A stretch of DNA of 64,000 bases from Membranipora membranacea (GCA_914767715.1 OU612066.1:36368283-36432282), one strand, 5' to 3'. Shown: positions 12,861-24,280, counted from the first letter of the stretch. The notes: a model not told the origin generated them from the sequence alone. Numbers and translations are program-made.

Positions 12861-14081
12861 TTATGAGATTGAACATGACACTTCATTGCCAAGGACTGAC
12901 ACATTCGGTTCTGCTCCTAATTTTATACCAGTACCAGCTATCTTGAGTTCGGCTCCCTCAAGCCCTAGGGCCACACCAGTATCGAGTGATATCCCGACTT
13001 TGACTCCAAACGGACCCGCTTTGGCTGAGGCTGTGCCTGGCCCGGCTGTTGCCATGGCTTTCACACCAAGAGCACTAGCCTCAGCTCCTGCACTAGCATT
13101 AGGACCCTTGGCAGAGGCCTCAAACACACTAAACTCTGCTTTTGCCTCCCCAACACCAGCTTCCGCATAAGCACCTGCTTTTGGGATTCTCTGCCCGGGT
13201 TTATCAGTGAAACCAGCTGTGTATACACCTGATCTCGCATATGTTTCATGAGCGGAAGCTGCTCCTGGCCGATCAAAAGTGTCGATCATCCTCACTGCAT
13301 CTGCAGCATTTGCTGTTAGTTCTACAATGCAAAACATCCAAACAGGTATATTCTCTTGCATACTGTTCTAAAAGCTAAAAATAATACCAGGTAATCGTGT
13401 GATAATGCCACAAGACAATCTCAGAAAAGCGACTTTTGAAGACGTCACACCCCATTCCATAATGTTAATATTCTTCATATAATTTGAATGTTCTGGGATA
13501 TCTTATGAAACAATAATGCTAGAATAGGATAGGATAAATAACTTCAAATATGAACACAAACATATTTATACACCCTACAAATTTAAATGTAGGGATCTCT
13601 TGTGGGGCAAAGTAGCATTGATATCAACAAAAGAAATGAAAATAGTTTAAAATGCTGAAAACCAATGTTAATTTACATGCCAACATTTATTTTGACAAGA
13701 TCCAGACTCTGCCATAGAGAGTAACAGGTGTAATGTAAATGGGCAACCACCACGCAATACAATACAAAAGGAAAGTAACATGTAAAGTATGTGCATCAAA
13801 AATCAATGTGTTTTACATTATTGTGAATAAAAAGTTACTTTCAAGATATGGCATTTAAACTTAAAAGATGAAGCCATCACCAAGAAATTAGGTAAGCTTC
13901 AAAATTAGGTTGGTTTTGGAACAAACACTCATCATGTCAACTTTATTTATAATGCCATTTAATTTGTGGAAAAAACTTTGCAGTTAAGTTTTTGCTCGCA
14001 GTAGTTTCAAGTTGTACTAGCTAGTTACTCAGGACTAGAACTTCTCATTGATTTTCTGTGCTTACCTGCATGTGCAGACAT
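12861..14081 (-). CDS. Nested antisense two-exon gene for a small Ala/Gly-rich repeat-like protein
   Basis: Exon 1 codes 14081-14066 (M-S-A-H-A plus one base, donor GTAAGC) and exon 2 codes 13321-12861 (acceptor ttgcattgtag, stop TAA), 158 residues in all, lying wholly in an intron of the RNF213-like gene. The N-terminus (ELTANAADAVRMIDTFDRPG) is followed by a Tyr/Gly segment, then a long Ala/Gly/Ser-rich stretch with alternating hydrophobics (KAGPFGVKVGISLDTGVALG, ELKIAGTGIKLG, SVLGNE). I recognise this pattern from uncharacterised proteins of fish and invertebrates of unknown function. There is no signal peptide or membrane segment. A TATA box lies about 110 bases upstream. The intact frame, splice sites and promoter suggest a working gene, in contrast to its host. 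Confidence 0.7.
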
Positions 14082-14190
14082 ATTGTCACTTGAGGTTGGA
14101 TACTTTCTGTTGATGATTTCTACTGATTTTATCTAGTTCTGTCACAGTTTCGTCTTTGGTGTAACTGATGGGTCTATCTCATGACCATAC

Positions 14191-14198
14191 CTTATATA
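14191..14198 (-). promoter_or_regulatory. TATA box of the nested antisense gene
   Basis: TATATAAG on the minus strand, about 110 bases upstream of the ATG at 14081. It predicts a start site near 14165 and a 5' UTR of about 85 bases. The same motif in the same place is kept in the duplicate near 17141, which supports it being the core promoter. Confidence 0.6.
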
Positions 14199-14504
14199 CA
14201 CCTTGAGTACAAGGAAGCTATGGCCGTCAAAGTGTCAATGTATTTATTGTCTGTAATTTGATGCCTGTGCGTGTCTCATGAATCACTTCTTGGCAGCGCA
14301 ATCGGATAATTAAAAGCTCATGGTTGAAGTTTCCATTTTCACATTTTATTCACAAAACATGAGTTTATCAGATGTTTGAGGCTGTTTAGAACTCATTTAG
14401 GGCTGCGCCAAGCTGAAGAACTGAAATACACAGATAAGCTGGTCTGAAGTGGCATACAGAGATTTTTATGTTGTGAAATCGTTTTTTGTTTGGATTGAAG
14501 TGAC

Positions 14505-14519
14505 GGGGGGGGGGGGGGG
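14505..14519. repeat. Poly-G run (15 G)
   Basis: Uninterrupted G homopolymer in the large intron. A second one of about 16 G lies at 24870-24885, in the intron after the RING-like exon. The lengths may be unreliable in the assembly. Confidence 0.9.
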
Positions 14520-15641
14520 TATGCCAAGTTACTACCAGTAAATATAGACCGATCAAGTACTGATACCGTAATATCACTATTAACTAAGCTTAATTATTGT
14601 GTCTGAAAACAAACTCATTTCTATCGAGTATTGGCACTTCTCTTGAAGCAAAAATCTAACTTGATTATAATCAAAATAACTTTCAAAATAGTCCCGAACG
14701 GGAAAATCCCAAGTTCCTCATCATAGATATTTTTTTGTGGTGTCGCATAATTAAAGCAAATCTGAAAGCCGAAATGACAGTTGAAAGTTTTTTGGCAGGG
14801 TCACTGTATATCATTTTAAAAAGAGCTCAAAAGGTCACACAACCACGTAGGTAATTTTAAGGATTTATTGAAAAATTGGTTTTTGAAGATGTCCCTAAAC
14901 CATAGGCTCGAAGTATGCAGCAGAGGCAGTAAACTTTGAAATCATATCTAATTTCAAGTGATCTAGTATTATAAGGTGTGTTTGGATGATAGCTCACCTT
15001 ATTTGTTGCGCATGCCTCATGGGCTCATACCCACACCTCCTCTGGTCTTCTGCTTCCACTATCTGCAGGGGAGATAAGCTCTGAATTTACCACATTGTCA
15101 CCCCGCAAACTCTAGAATTTTATAACTCTTTAATTAATGGCAGGTTTGGTGCACACAAGGCTCCTTTCGATTAAGTGCTATACCGAGAAAAAGTATAGGT
15201 GTCATATCTCCTTCTGATTCCTAGATTGTAAATTTTCTTGTGCTCTGAACTTCAATAGTCCACGTCATTGGTCTCGTGATAGAATCATCTCAACTATTTT
15301 AGACTGATTCTGGCACTAATAATCGATGGATTTGGTTCATATCTTCAGATAAGTTACTAGCTTTTATGCCTGGAATTCTCTCAGTGAACTGCCATAGACT
15401 TAAGTCTATTGTGATAATAAAGAGTCTATTGAAATATCAGTTAGTCTATTGTGAATTACAAATTGAAACACAGATTCCCTAAAAAGTCTGTAGCTGTATC
15501 TTTCATGCATAAATACACCTTCAAAATACAGACAAGACCACTACACATCAATCCAGTCGCACTAAGGCGTATTTCAAAAACCATGATTCATCAAAATGTC
15601 AGGGAAGATGATCACTGTGCATATGACTGAACAACAGGTCA

Positions 15642-15711
15642 GGGTGGTGAAGTGGTAAGGATTCTAGCTTCTCAATTTGAGAGTTGCAGGTTCGAAACCT
15701 GGTCATTACCC
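15642..15711 (+). mobile_element. tRNA-derived SINE head
   Basis: A 70-base tRNA-like segment: an A box TGGTGAAGTGG fits TRGYNNARNGG, and the B box GGTTCGAAACC is near consensus. The ends GGGTGGT and ATTACCC can pair over seven positions (two G-U). The T stem has a mismatch and two extra bases precede the acceptor, so this is a pseudo-tRNA rather than a working tRNA. The sequence after it, to about 15835, is a plausible SINE body but has no clear tail. Confidence 0.6.
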
Positions 15712-15989
15712 GTGCTGCGAATGGAGGTGACCTCTTCATACATAACCCTAGCTTGCCCACCTTTACCTTGTAAAAAGTTGAGCTAGATAGATGAGTTGAT
15801 CTTAATATATGTAAGCATATTCTCATTGGCCCCGAAAGTTTACTATGTCTTGTAGTAGAATGTGGTAGAATTGTAGAGGAATGTGTTTAAGAAGTGATAG
15901 TCAGCCAGAGAAAAGAAACAAATAATAACTTTAGTCTGGGAAATTCTGTTCAGCCGTTCAGTCTGTTCAGCCTGTTCAACAATTTACAG

Positions 15990-16023
15990 TTACCGTGCTG
16001 CGAAACCCTGGTTGCCCTTTGAA
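15990..16023 (-). repeat. Solo terminal repeat end of the AAGGGCAACC family
   Basis: On the minus strand this reads AAAGGGCAACCAGGGTTTCG followed by CAGCA, closely matching the left end of the element at 21385. It is a single end only; no partner is visible nearby. Confidence 0.5.
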
Positions 16024-16029
16024 TAGAAA

Positions 16030-17200
16030 CCTACTTATTGCTCAAGCTATGCCGCCACAGCCATAATGAGAGAAAAGTAATGACTTCGATTGTGATGATC
16101 TTTATTGACTATTCACTTAACTAAAAACTAAAGCAGTAGACAGATAGAGAGCACTTTCTAGTTTGTATTAAATGTGTGAAATTCAAAGAAAAAAATTTGA
16201 TCCTTTAACATCCTCAAAACTCAGAAATAGTCGTTATCACATCCTTCATGTATCCGCAGCATTAACATCCAAAATAGCTTCTTCCTCATCTACAACAATA
16301 CCATCCAATAATGTTATTCTATCACATATTATTTATTGTCCAAGGCAAACAAAAGTAAAACATCAGGTTTGTGTCAGCTCCCTCAACCCACAGTCGAAAA
16401 TAAACTTAGTAATTATAACAAGTCTGTACCTCTTCTGGTATGTGGATCTCAAATAAAATGAATTCTCTAACAAACACATGCCTTGTCACGCTGTTGGTCA
16501 TCAATAAATTGTAGAGATTGTGATTTTTTGTGCGTATCAAGAAGATAAAGATGTATACCCTGACTCAAGGCAGCTTGGGATTCCTTTTGTTTTATCAGGT
16601 CAAAGTCATATTGGTATCAATGAGGGAATGAGCAAAAGCTGAAAAGTTGAATGACGAAGTTAAATTCTGATAGATTGTAATTTATCTTTAGAATCAGGGT
16701 TTAGGATTGTCATGTGTGATAACATTGAAAGGGGAAACCACCACTGAATACAATTTTTTTCCGCTACCCTGCTAAAGAGATTGCTTTTAAGCCTAAAGGA
16801 TGATAGAATATCATCAAGCCACCTGCTAGTTTAACGGAACAAGCAATCAACATGTCAAGTATTGTGCCCCTAATGGTTTTCATTATTAAAAGGTATGTCT
16901 TATGCCATTTAATTTCCTTGTAGAAGCTTCAATATAATATTTTGCTCAAACTATCTTCCGGTTGTCCTAGCCTAGCTAGTTACTCCGGACTAGAGCTACT
17001 CTTTTATTTTCTGCTCTTACCTGCAGGCATATTGTCACTTGCGGTCTGATACTTTCTCTTGATGATTTCTGCTGATGTTATCTAATTCTGTCACAGTTTA
17101 GTCTTTTGTGTAACTGATGAGTTTATCTCATGCTCTTACCTTATATACACCTTGAGTACAAGGAAGTTATGGCTGTCAAGATGTTGACTTTTTCACTGTC
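16030..17200. repeat. Direct duplication, copy B
   Basis: Diverged partner of 12520-14260, shorter by about 570 bases. The promoter and first-exon block is the best conserved part. Confidence 0.7.
16246..17030 (-). pseudogene. Decayed duplicate of the nested antisense gene
   Basis: The segment 16.97-17.19 kb repeats 14.03-14.25 kb: same TATA box (near 17141), same 5' leader, an ATG at 17030 and a first exon ending at 17021 (M-P-A plus one base, donor GTAAGA). A matching acceptor leads to 16289, reading DEEEAILDVNAADT and then TGA at 16248-16246. NAAD is shared with the intact copy, but everything after it is lost, so the product would be 17 residues. It keeps splice phase and promoter, so it may be transcribed. 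It is more likely a pseudogene than a micropeptide gene. Confidence 0.5.
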
Positions 17201-18354
17201 TGTATTTTCTTCACAAAACTACCCTCACCAATACCAACTGATCAATCGAGTGCTACGCATTAAACCAGTTCTTATCTCGAATTTACTAGATTTAGGCATT
17301 TCAAAGTTTTGATTTTGATCTTGGATAGCTTGGATAGCTCCCTTCATTGGAAAATCCGCAAAAAGAATTTACGAAATTAAAAGCTACAGCAACTTTTGGA
17401 GCAGATTCTTTTGTCCCTAAATAATGCACTAAGTTCTGGTGGTTGGCTAATGAATTACTCAACTGTAAACCTTGTTCCATCAATCATCACGCAGTCATGA
17501 CCACAGAATCTAATGCGCTGAGAACAGCCATAAAAATACGGTCTAAAACTAGGCAGCTTGGATCAGATGTGAATAGTTAAATGTAGTTGTTTTCCTTTCC
17601 TTTTTGGGCAGATATTCGATTAATGAAGACACATATGTTTACTATTACGAACCTGCTTCCTATTTTTATTCCAAAACATGGGATGGTAATACTGGGTCAT
17701 GGAACTACTGACAAGTTATCAGGATGTGAGCAATAACACCTCCAGTTAGCAATCTGATACCGATGAAAATCTCTGATTGAAAACTTAAATCATAAATCAA
17801 AGTTCAAACAAAATGCAACTCCCTATATCAAAGTCCGGAAAAGAGTCATAAGTTCAGGATCTTTTATGTATGCTGCTCATTAGTAAATGGGAGTGAGTGT
17901 TTATGATGCCTTATAGTACATGCTGATAAGACCACATACCAGACGTTGCTGTTTCCACATATGCCAACTTATTTCGACAATTACAGATAACAAGAAATAT
18001 TGTTTCTTCCATATATAACCAGTCACCTACATGATGGAATGGATTCACAATTCACCATGAAATTTCCTTCGCATTGATACCCCGATATTGCTCATGTTTC
18101 ATTGCAACAGATAGTTCACTGCAGTGGAAAGCGGGAAGATTGGGTCAAGGCTTAAAACCTTGATGTTTTTCCAGACCATGGACCATTCTAGCTATGATAG
18201 TATTGTATGACAATCAAACTCAGAACACTTTGTTGTCTGAGCTCTCAAATGTTGACCATGGAGAGCCTTAGTATCTGGTTACCAAGTCTGAGCAGCTCTA
18301 TAATATCGACCAATTTTACACCATATACTGTATGAGCCTTCAAACAATAGCAGC

Positions 18355-18813
18355 TTAAACCACTGCTGACACAGCTGGGCTTTGCCCAGCAGAGCCACCA
18401 GTCAAAAATTTACATAGAGAGTTGTGGCAACAAAACATCTAGCCAGTAGCTTTGAGTGGTGTTATATGAGCTCTCAAAATGTAGGGTGTATCTTTTTCCC
18501 CAGCCATCCACCATTAGTGATGACAAATGTTGTTGTTGACCAATCAGGTGCCTTTAAAATCTAGTAGCTGAGATCCAACCTTAATAAAAATGTTTGATCT
18601 CAGCTAGATTTTAAAGGCACCTGATTGGTCAACAACAACATTTGTCATCACCAATGGTGGATGGCTGGGGAAGAAGATACTTCCTACATTCTGAGAGCTC
18701 ATATAACTCCACTCAAAGCTACTGGCTAGATGTTTTGATGCCACAACTCTCTATGTAAATTTTTGACTGGTGGCTATGCTGGGCAAAGCCCAGCTGTGGC
18801 AGCAGTGGTTTAA
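18355..18813. mobile_element. TTAA-flanked foldback MITE
   Basis: Two arms of about 215 bases form a nearly perfect inverted repeat around a short centre at about 18575-18596. The outer ends are TTAAACCACTGCTG and its complement, with TTAA at both edges (18355, 18810), which is the target signature of piggyBac-type elements. There is no coding capacity. Shorter relatives lie at 36786-37093 and 42294-42601. It ends 45 bases before the exon with the AAA3 Walker B. Confidence 0.85.
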
Positions 18814-18858
18814 GAGCAGATAATAGGCCAATTTTCTTATCCTACTACAATATTTCAG

Positions 18859-20511
18859 GCACCCCTCGTGTACACGATGCTGTTCCTAGATGAAGCTAAC
18901 ACAACTGACTCTATAGGATCAGTAAAAGAGATTCTATGCAATAGGAGAATGCGGGGAATTCCCCTAGAGGAAAATACTGGGCTCAAAATCATCGCTGCCT
19001 GTAATCCTTACAAGAGGTGAGATGAAGTGCATGTTGGCAGGTTGTTATCAAACTATGTAATTTATGCTACCAGCTACCCACATCCTCCTTCATATCTTTG
19101 TCTTGACACCTCCTGTGGGTTGACAGCTTAAGTTTTCATTATCTAGACTCTAAGTCATAACTTTACTTTTGATACTAAACACAAATCTTTGTTCGCGCCT
19201 GTTATGATAGAGAAGTTAAAGAGAGCCGGACTCGGATATAATGTCAGTGACAAGGACACTAAAGATAAATTTGGTAAGTCTTAAAATCAATGGTTTCATT
19301 TCAATGCACAAATCTGATTACTTTTGAGTAATATGTAGTTCATTTGTAAGTACTGAGGCAGTCAATGATGCATATAAGGCTAACCTTACTGTCCTGAGCT
19401 TTTGAGTTGAACACAGACCGACTGGTTGATTACTTTGCAGGTCAGATTCTGATGAGGCACCTGGTGTATCGAGTACAGCCTCTGCCTCAGAGCCTGCTGC
19501 CTTTAGTCTGGGACTTCGGCTCGCTGCCATGTGGCGATGAGTCCGCACATGACAGAAATGATCTACCCAGGGATGCTGAGAGCCAATACATCAGGCAGAT
19601 GCTTGTCAAATCAGTATGTACATAATGTTAGCATAGGCATGCACATTCTGAGAAAACTTTTAAATTGTTACTGTAAAGTTACCACAATGCTGTCACAAAG
19701 CCGTCACATATGCCATCACCAAGTGAACTCAAAGCCATCGCAAAATCATTTCTGGTAATTTACTATTGACCATTCTCAGATATGACTCTCAATGTTATTG
19801 TATTTTATAATAAGGCTTTTAAACTGATCCAGGCTGAAATATCTATACCATTGTGTTTGTTGGCCTGTTCTTACAGAATCATAAGGGCAGAGCTATGGAA
19901 CCTCCTGGTCTGAATTTTGCTCATAGAACTGCTACATGTGCTAAAGTACTCTCCATGACACAATACTTCATGAGGAAACAGAAGGTAAGGGATGGCTTTG
20001 TTTTCGTGTGATCAGCCGAACACAAAGGTTTCATGGAAAATAAATTCTGTGTCTGTTTATGGATTATTTGTTTTATTTAGATATCAACCTTGAGCATTGA
20101 ATACAATGTTTATATCCACAAGCATCATAAACTTAAATTTTTTAGCTGGATTGTTTTACTTTCAAAAACAATTGCTGGTGTGGCCTCAAACATCATGTGA
20201 TCTGTTAGTATTTAAATATTAGTTTTCACATGTTATGGTAAGATGTCTTTGTTTTTGATCACCTATAGGATGAGTGCAGCTTTGTGAGTTTGAGAGATAT
20301 ACAGAGACTTCTAGATGTATCACACTGGTTCTACAATCAGAGAGAGAATCTGTTCCCAGTGATGGATAGACTCTGGGATAAGAGACATGCAACTGTAGAT
20401 GTAACAGTGGATCCTCCAGAGGAGGATGCAGAGGAAGAGGAAGGGGAGGAGCCTAAACAGAAGGAGCCATCTTGGAAACTGAATCCTGAACAGTTCAGAG
20501 AGAGGTTCAGG
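18859..20511 (+). CDS. RNF213: RNF213-like AAA3 module, C-terminal half with Walker B
   Basis: Exons 18859-19016, about 19155-19273, 19441-19613, 19877-19984 and 20269-20511. The first holds Walker B L-F-L-D-E-A-N-T-T (18880-18906) and the sensor-1 AACNPYK. The second gives K-R-A-G-L-G-Y, and the third H-L-V-Y-R-V...P-L-V-W-D-F-G, all strongly conserved. The fifth (DECSFVSLRDIQRLL) is the AAA3 lid and ends in an acidic linker rich in Glu (20415-20460). The 5' edge of the second exon is uncertain: no acceptor lies next to the conserved part, though a distant AG at 19153 keeps the frame open and in phase. This module looks catalytically competent on its own. Confidence 0.78.
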
Positions 20512-20662
20512 GTAAGTGGTTTATCTTTCAGTGATATATCTGCAGTACTTATCCCAGTACTTGGCGCTCAATTTCTTATCAACCATATAATGATCTTTGT
20601 TGTAGCATGGTCATGGTTTGACAGTAAAACTTTGTCACATTTAATTTCTATTGTTCATACAG

Positions 20663-21148
20663 GAGGATGTCCCATCTAGATGTTTACTGTTAGCTGTCAG
20701 TACCAAAAATGGGCACTTGAGATATGTAGTTATATTCAGCCAGCCGCAGAAGTCAGAGGGTACAGATAGAGATGGAAACAAATGCACCCAGTAACCTCCA
20801 TGGTATTTTTTAGTCACAAGCATACACAACGAGCAGAGAGACGCAGAAGTAATCCATCAAAGATGTAGCGAAGATAACCGCATCATGCTAATCCGGTCAG
20901 AAAATAGGAATTCCAGTGATGCAGTAATTTGGTTTTCCAACACGTCATAGTACCAAGTACCAAGTAATCTCCAGGGTGACACAGAAGTAATTAACCAGGA
21001 AGTAACAACAACAAAGTCAGCCCAAAAATTTCTCACAGAGAGTCTCAGTGTATCACCCAAAATCCTAGACGAGTTTACTCGATCTCAGGAGCAGACTCCC
21101 GAGATTATATTCGGTAGCAGATTCTCTGATGATGTCTCTTATACTCAG
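20663..21148 (+). pseudogene. RNF213: RNF213-like remnant joining AAA3 directly to the AAA5 start; AAA4 core absent
   Basis: A phase-0 exon begins at 20663 with EDVPSRCLLLAVSTKNG, matching the vertebrate segment at the very end of AAA4. It meets a TAA near 20792 unless a weak GTAACC donor is used. A second exon, open from about 20953, encodes SPKILDEFTRSQEQTPEIIFG and YTQ and ends at 21148, matching the vertebrate segment PEIIFGSSF...YTQ. The exon before (to 20511) is the AAA3 lid. The several hundred residues between, including the AAA4 Walker A (GKPGSSKS type), Walker B and sensor, are nowhere in the 151 bases separating them nor elsewhere in the window. Confidence 0.65.
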
Positions 21149-21384
21149 GTATTTGATTGCTGTCTGTACATTCAATAACTTCTGTAAGTTGTATAATGTA
21201 GAAATTTTGTTGTAGGAAAGACTCAATAACTGTTAGCCATCAGAACACTGTCTTAATCGACTCGCTAATGAGCAAAGAAGTTGCTATCATCAACAGAGTG
21301 TCAACCATTTTTCCTTTTCTTCACAGCCGTACCGAGGGGCCAAGTGCTTTTCTTTCTTACGTTGTTTCCCCTGAGCTAAGTCAC

Positions 21385-23120
21385 TTAAAAGGGCAACCAA
21401 GGTTTCGCAGCAATGCATTAATGCACCGATTTATAACACCTAATACATAATACATAATTATAAATCAATGCATTAAGGTCATGCCTCGCCTAGGATACTA
21501 ACTTGAGAACTCCTGGTCCGTTTTCCTTGATATTTCATTCTAATTGAAGCTATTCCTTGTTTAGCAATTTCCAGACCCTCAATTGTCTTTAATTTAATTT
21601 CTTATGTATGTGATGGCAATTTATGAAGTTTAAGCCACCGCTGCCCATGCAAAAGAATAGGAGCTGTCAATAACAGGGAGCATCTGGCTCAGACGCCTCA
21701 CAACCATTTATCGTATCAAGCCAGGATTGGCAACGCAAAGTAGTCCCAATAAAATTAATTTGTGATAATTAATCCTAGGAACAAGCCATTTCACGTACAA
21801 GAGAAGGAAAGTTCTATAATAACAGACAGGAATTAAGAAGCCATCTTGTGAACTGTTGTAAAATGCACCAAAATGACTTACGCCAAATCTGGTGAAGAAA
21901 TATATCAGGCAAAAGACGATAAATGGTTGGATTTTCCTCTGTATTCATGAGGCATTTATTTCAATTCGCGTAGAGATTTTGATATGGAACTTGGGAATAT
22001 ACAAAAAAGATATGTTTGTAGGGAGTTCCCATGCAATTGTTCACTATATATATTTTATTTAAAGATAGCCTGGCAAAAAGAATATTGAGTTTACAGCCTG
22101 CCTCTGGAAAACTGCATGATGGGCATTCTTATTATACCCCTTCTCCAACACGAACATTTTATTTGGTTCAAAATAAATGCGTAGTGCCCTCACCAAGTCT
22201 TTGGAGGATGTCCCTAGCAGGAAAAATATTGCGGTCTCATTACTGTTTTCACATATTTATACTTCTCATTTTGTACAGCAAAGGGGCATTTTAGTCAAAA
22301 ATTTGACTAGTTTAGGAGTAAGATTTCCAACTGGCACATCAATTTTTTTTCATCAATACTGGTCAGCACTGGGCTAGTGAGGGCACTAGGGTAATCACAT
22401 TTCTCCACCTTGGACAGCAATTAACACAGCTCACTTTCTTTATAGCATTGTCAACACTTATGGTTTAGCTATCAGTATGTGAATTTGAATGCCGATTTTT
22501 TTCAAGTCAAATCAAGCATTGAGCATTATTGTTGTTATGGCTGGATGATATAAGGGTAGGCTTTATGTATTAACTGCATTTTTTGCTCTAAGAACCTGCA
22601 ATGTCTTTCAATATGGACGTTAGTGACAATAGGTTTTGACATGTTGCTGAAATTCAGTGACGCATCATGACGTCACGTCATGGCGTAACGTCGCCAAATT
22701 TTGGGTTTAGACTTCTTTGATCATGTGGATTGAGAAACCCCAAAAAAAATTTTGGCGAGGCATGACCTTAATGGGTAGCAAATAATGTGCTGGGCAGCAT
22801 CAGCTTTGTGCATTACGCGATGCAAAACTCAAAGTAGTTGCTGACTCAAAGCAGGGTAACACTTCAGTTTAGGGGAGGTTCCAAGACTTTGCTGGAATAA
22901 TTATAGAGCACAGGCTAAATAATAACAGGAACAGGAAACTGCTATGTGGTATTCTCTTTTAGCTGAGTTTGAGTACCTGATGGAAGAAATGTTTCACAAG
23001 AATTCTGGCTGAATAATCATCCAAATTATATTTTGTCCTTTTCCCCATGCAGAAGGTGCAATCTGCTATTAGTCAAGGGCCATCAATGAGAAGTTGTTTG
23101 AAACCTTGGTTGCCCTTTAA
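21385..23120. mobile_element. Outer TIR element in the AAA5 intron
   Basis: The left end is TTAAAAGGGCAACCAAGG (21385) and the right end (23103-23120) is its complement with one change, both including TTAA. It fills most of intron 21149-23160, its right end lying 40 bases from the AAA5 exon. No transposase is seen. It encloses the element at 21471-22773, so one may have inserted in the other. Confidence 0.55.
21471..22773. mobile_element. Inner 1.3-kb TIR element
   Basis: Perfect 20-base terminal inverted repeats, CATTAAGGTCATGCCTCGCC at 21471 and its complement at 22754-22773. The interior is AT-rich with no recognisable transposase, so it is non-autonomous. TTAA lies within both ends and might be the target duplication. 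Confidence 0.75.
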
Positions 23121-23160
23121 CACACCGACTTACGGAACTTGATCACTAACTTGTTTATAG

Positions 23161-24280
23161 ATATGCTACAACATAAAGACCTGTATGGGTATGGGACGAC
23201 CTGTGATCTTATTGAACCTGGATGATTTATATGAGAGTTTATATGATCTGCTGAATCAGTATTTCTCTATCTGGGATGGCAGGAAGTATGTACATGTGGG
23301 ACTCGGTAACCATTGGGTCAAATCTTATGTACACGACAAGTTCAGGTAGGTACAGTGCATCACATCTTTGTTACTTTATCACCACAGAAATAATAGTGAA
23401 CATTATCCAGTTAGTCTGTCCTTATTTGTAGATATCAATGTATTCTAAAGGGGCTCAACTCTCACTCAGCAGTTTATCAGTTACCAATACGCACCAGAAG
23501 TGTGGTCAAAAACATACTTGTTACTATTCATGAATATACTATCAAACCATGTCATTGTTTACCATTAAAGTGTGGTAATTGCAATATCAAAGTTCATGTA
23601 TAAGCCAATCGCATTGTGTACTGCAATTAGTATGAATTGTTGTGGGAGTTTTGCATAATGTCGAACGCAAGTCTCACAATAACCACTTAGCTCAACAATC
23701 AGCAAGTAGTACCAAATGTTTTCTCCTTTATTAGGCTAGTGGTGATAGTAGATAAGAACAAAGTAAACACACAGTTCCCCATACCGCTGATAAACAGACT
23801 GGAGAAACACTATGTCTCAGCAACCTCTCTACTGGATCCTGATCAGAAGGAGGATAGTAACAAGATTAACTATCAGAAGGATGTCAAACAAAGGCTGGAA
23901 AGTTGGGCGAAGAAGTTTGTCAGACCGGACACACGCTTCAGGTGAGAATCCTCGATTAGATACAGGTACAGTAGATTACATGATACAGTGGATAGCTTGA
24001 TACAGTAGATCACATGATACAGTGCATTACTTGTTACAGTGGGGTTACCAGTAACAGTGCTCACTACTCACTTCTCATCCGACACTCACACTCCTCCTAT
24101 GTAATATCAGTTTATATTGTTTCTTTGTCACTCCATCTTCATCATTTATAAATGGAAATTTATCCTGTAAATAACTTTTCTATTCCAGTAAGACTGACTT
24201 AGCTCGACGATACAGACCACAGCAGGCTGACCTTGAAAGGATTCCTGACTTTATTTGTGATAGCAGATAATCTAATGAAC
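23161..24280 (+). CDS. RNF213: RNF213-like AAA5 exons
   Basis: Exons 23161-23345 (RPVILLNLDDLYESLYDLLNQ, then GRKYVHVGLG), 23735-23941 (FPIPLINRLEKHY) and 24189 to about 24280. The first two match vertebrate AAA5 almost residue for residue at the motif level, and their phases agree (2 then 2). The third starts in phase (AG+T = Ser) and reads KTDLARRYRPQQADLERIPDF but has no donor in a usable phase: the only GT, at 24257, would create a stop when joined to the next exon. The expected sequel, a short linker to FIGY, appears later at 25256. Intron 23346-23734 has no recognisable feature. Confidence 0.72.

Larger units (their letters stand above)
12520..14260. repeat. Direct duplication, copy A (carries the intact antisense gene)
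   Basis: Similar to 16030-17200 in the same orientation. Matching landmarks are the CAGACAGAGAGCATTCTCTAG region (12647) with AGACAGATAGAGAGCACTTT (16139), and the first-exon/promoter blocks at about 14030 and 16970. The middle parts differ, copy B having lost most of the coding exon. Confidence 0.7.

Noticed and set aside
12856-13170. Plus-strand Pro/Ala-rich frame
   Set aside because: Complement of the Ala/Gly-rich antisense exon; its composition is fully explained by that exon.
15642-15711. Functional tRNA gene
   Set aside because: A and B boxes are present, but the T stem has a mismatch, two extra bases precede the acceptor, and the D arm does not fold well; a SINE head is a better call.
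20821-20950. Open stretch HNEQRDAEVIHQ... as an AAA4 exon
   Set aside because: No P-loop, Walker B or similarity to AAA4; it ends in a stop and has no clear splice sites.
22031-22377. Overlapping plus ORFs as a gene
   Set aside because: They lie inside a TIR element, have no motif, and differ in frame without splice sites.
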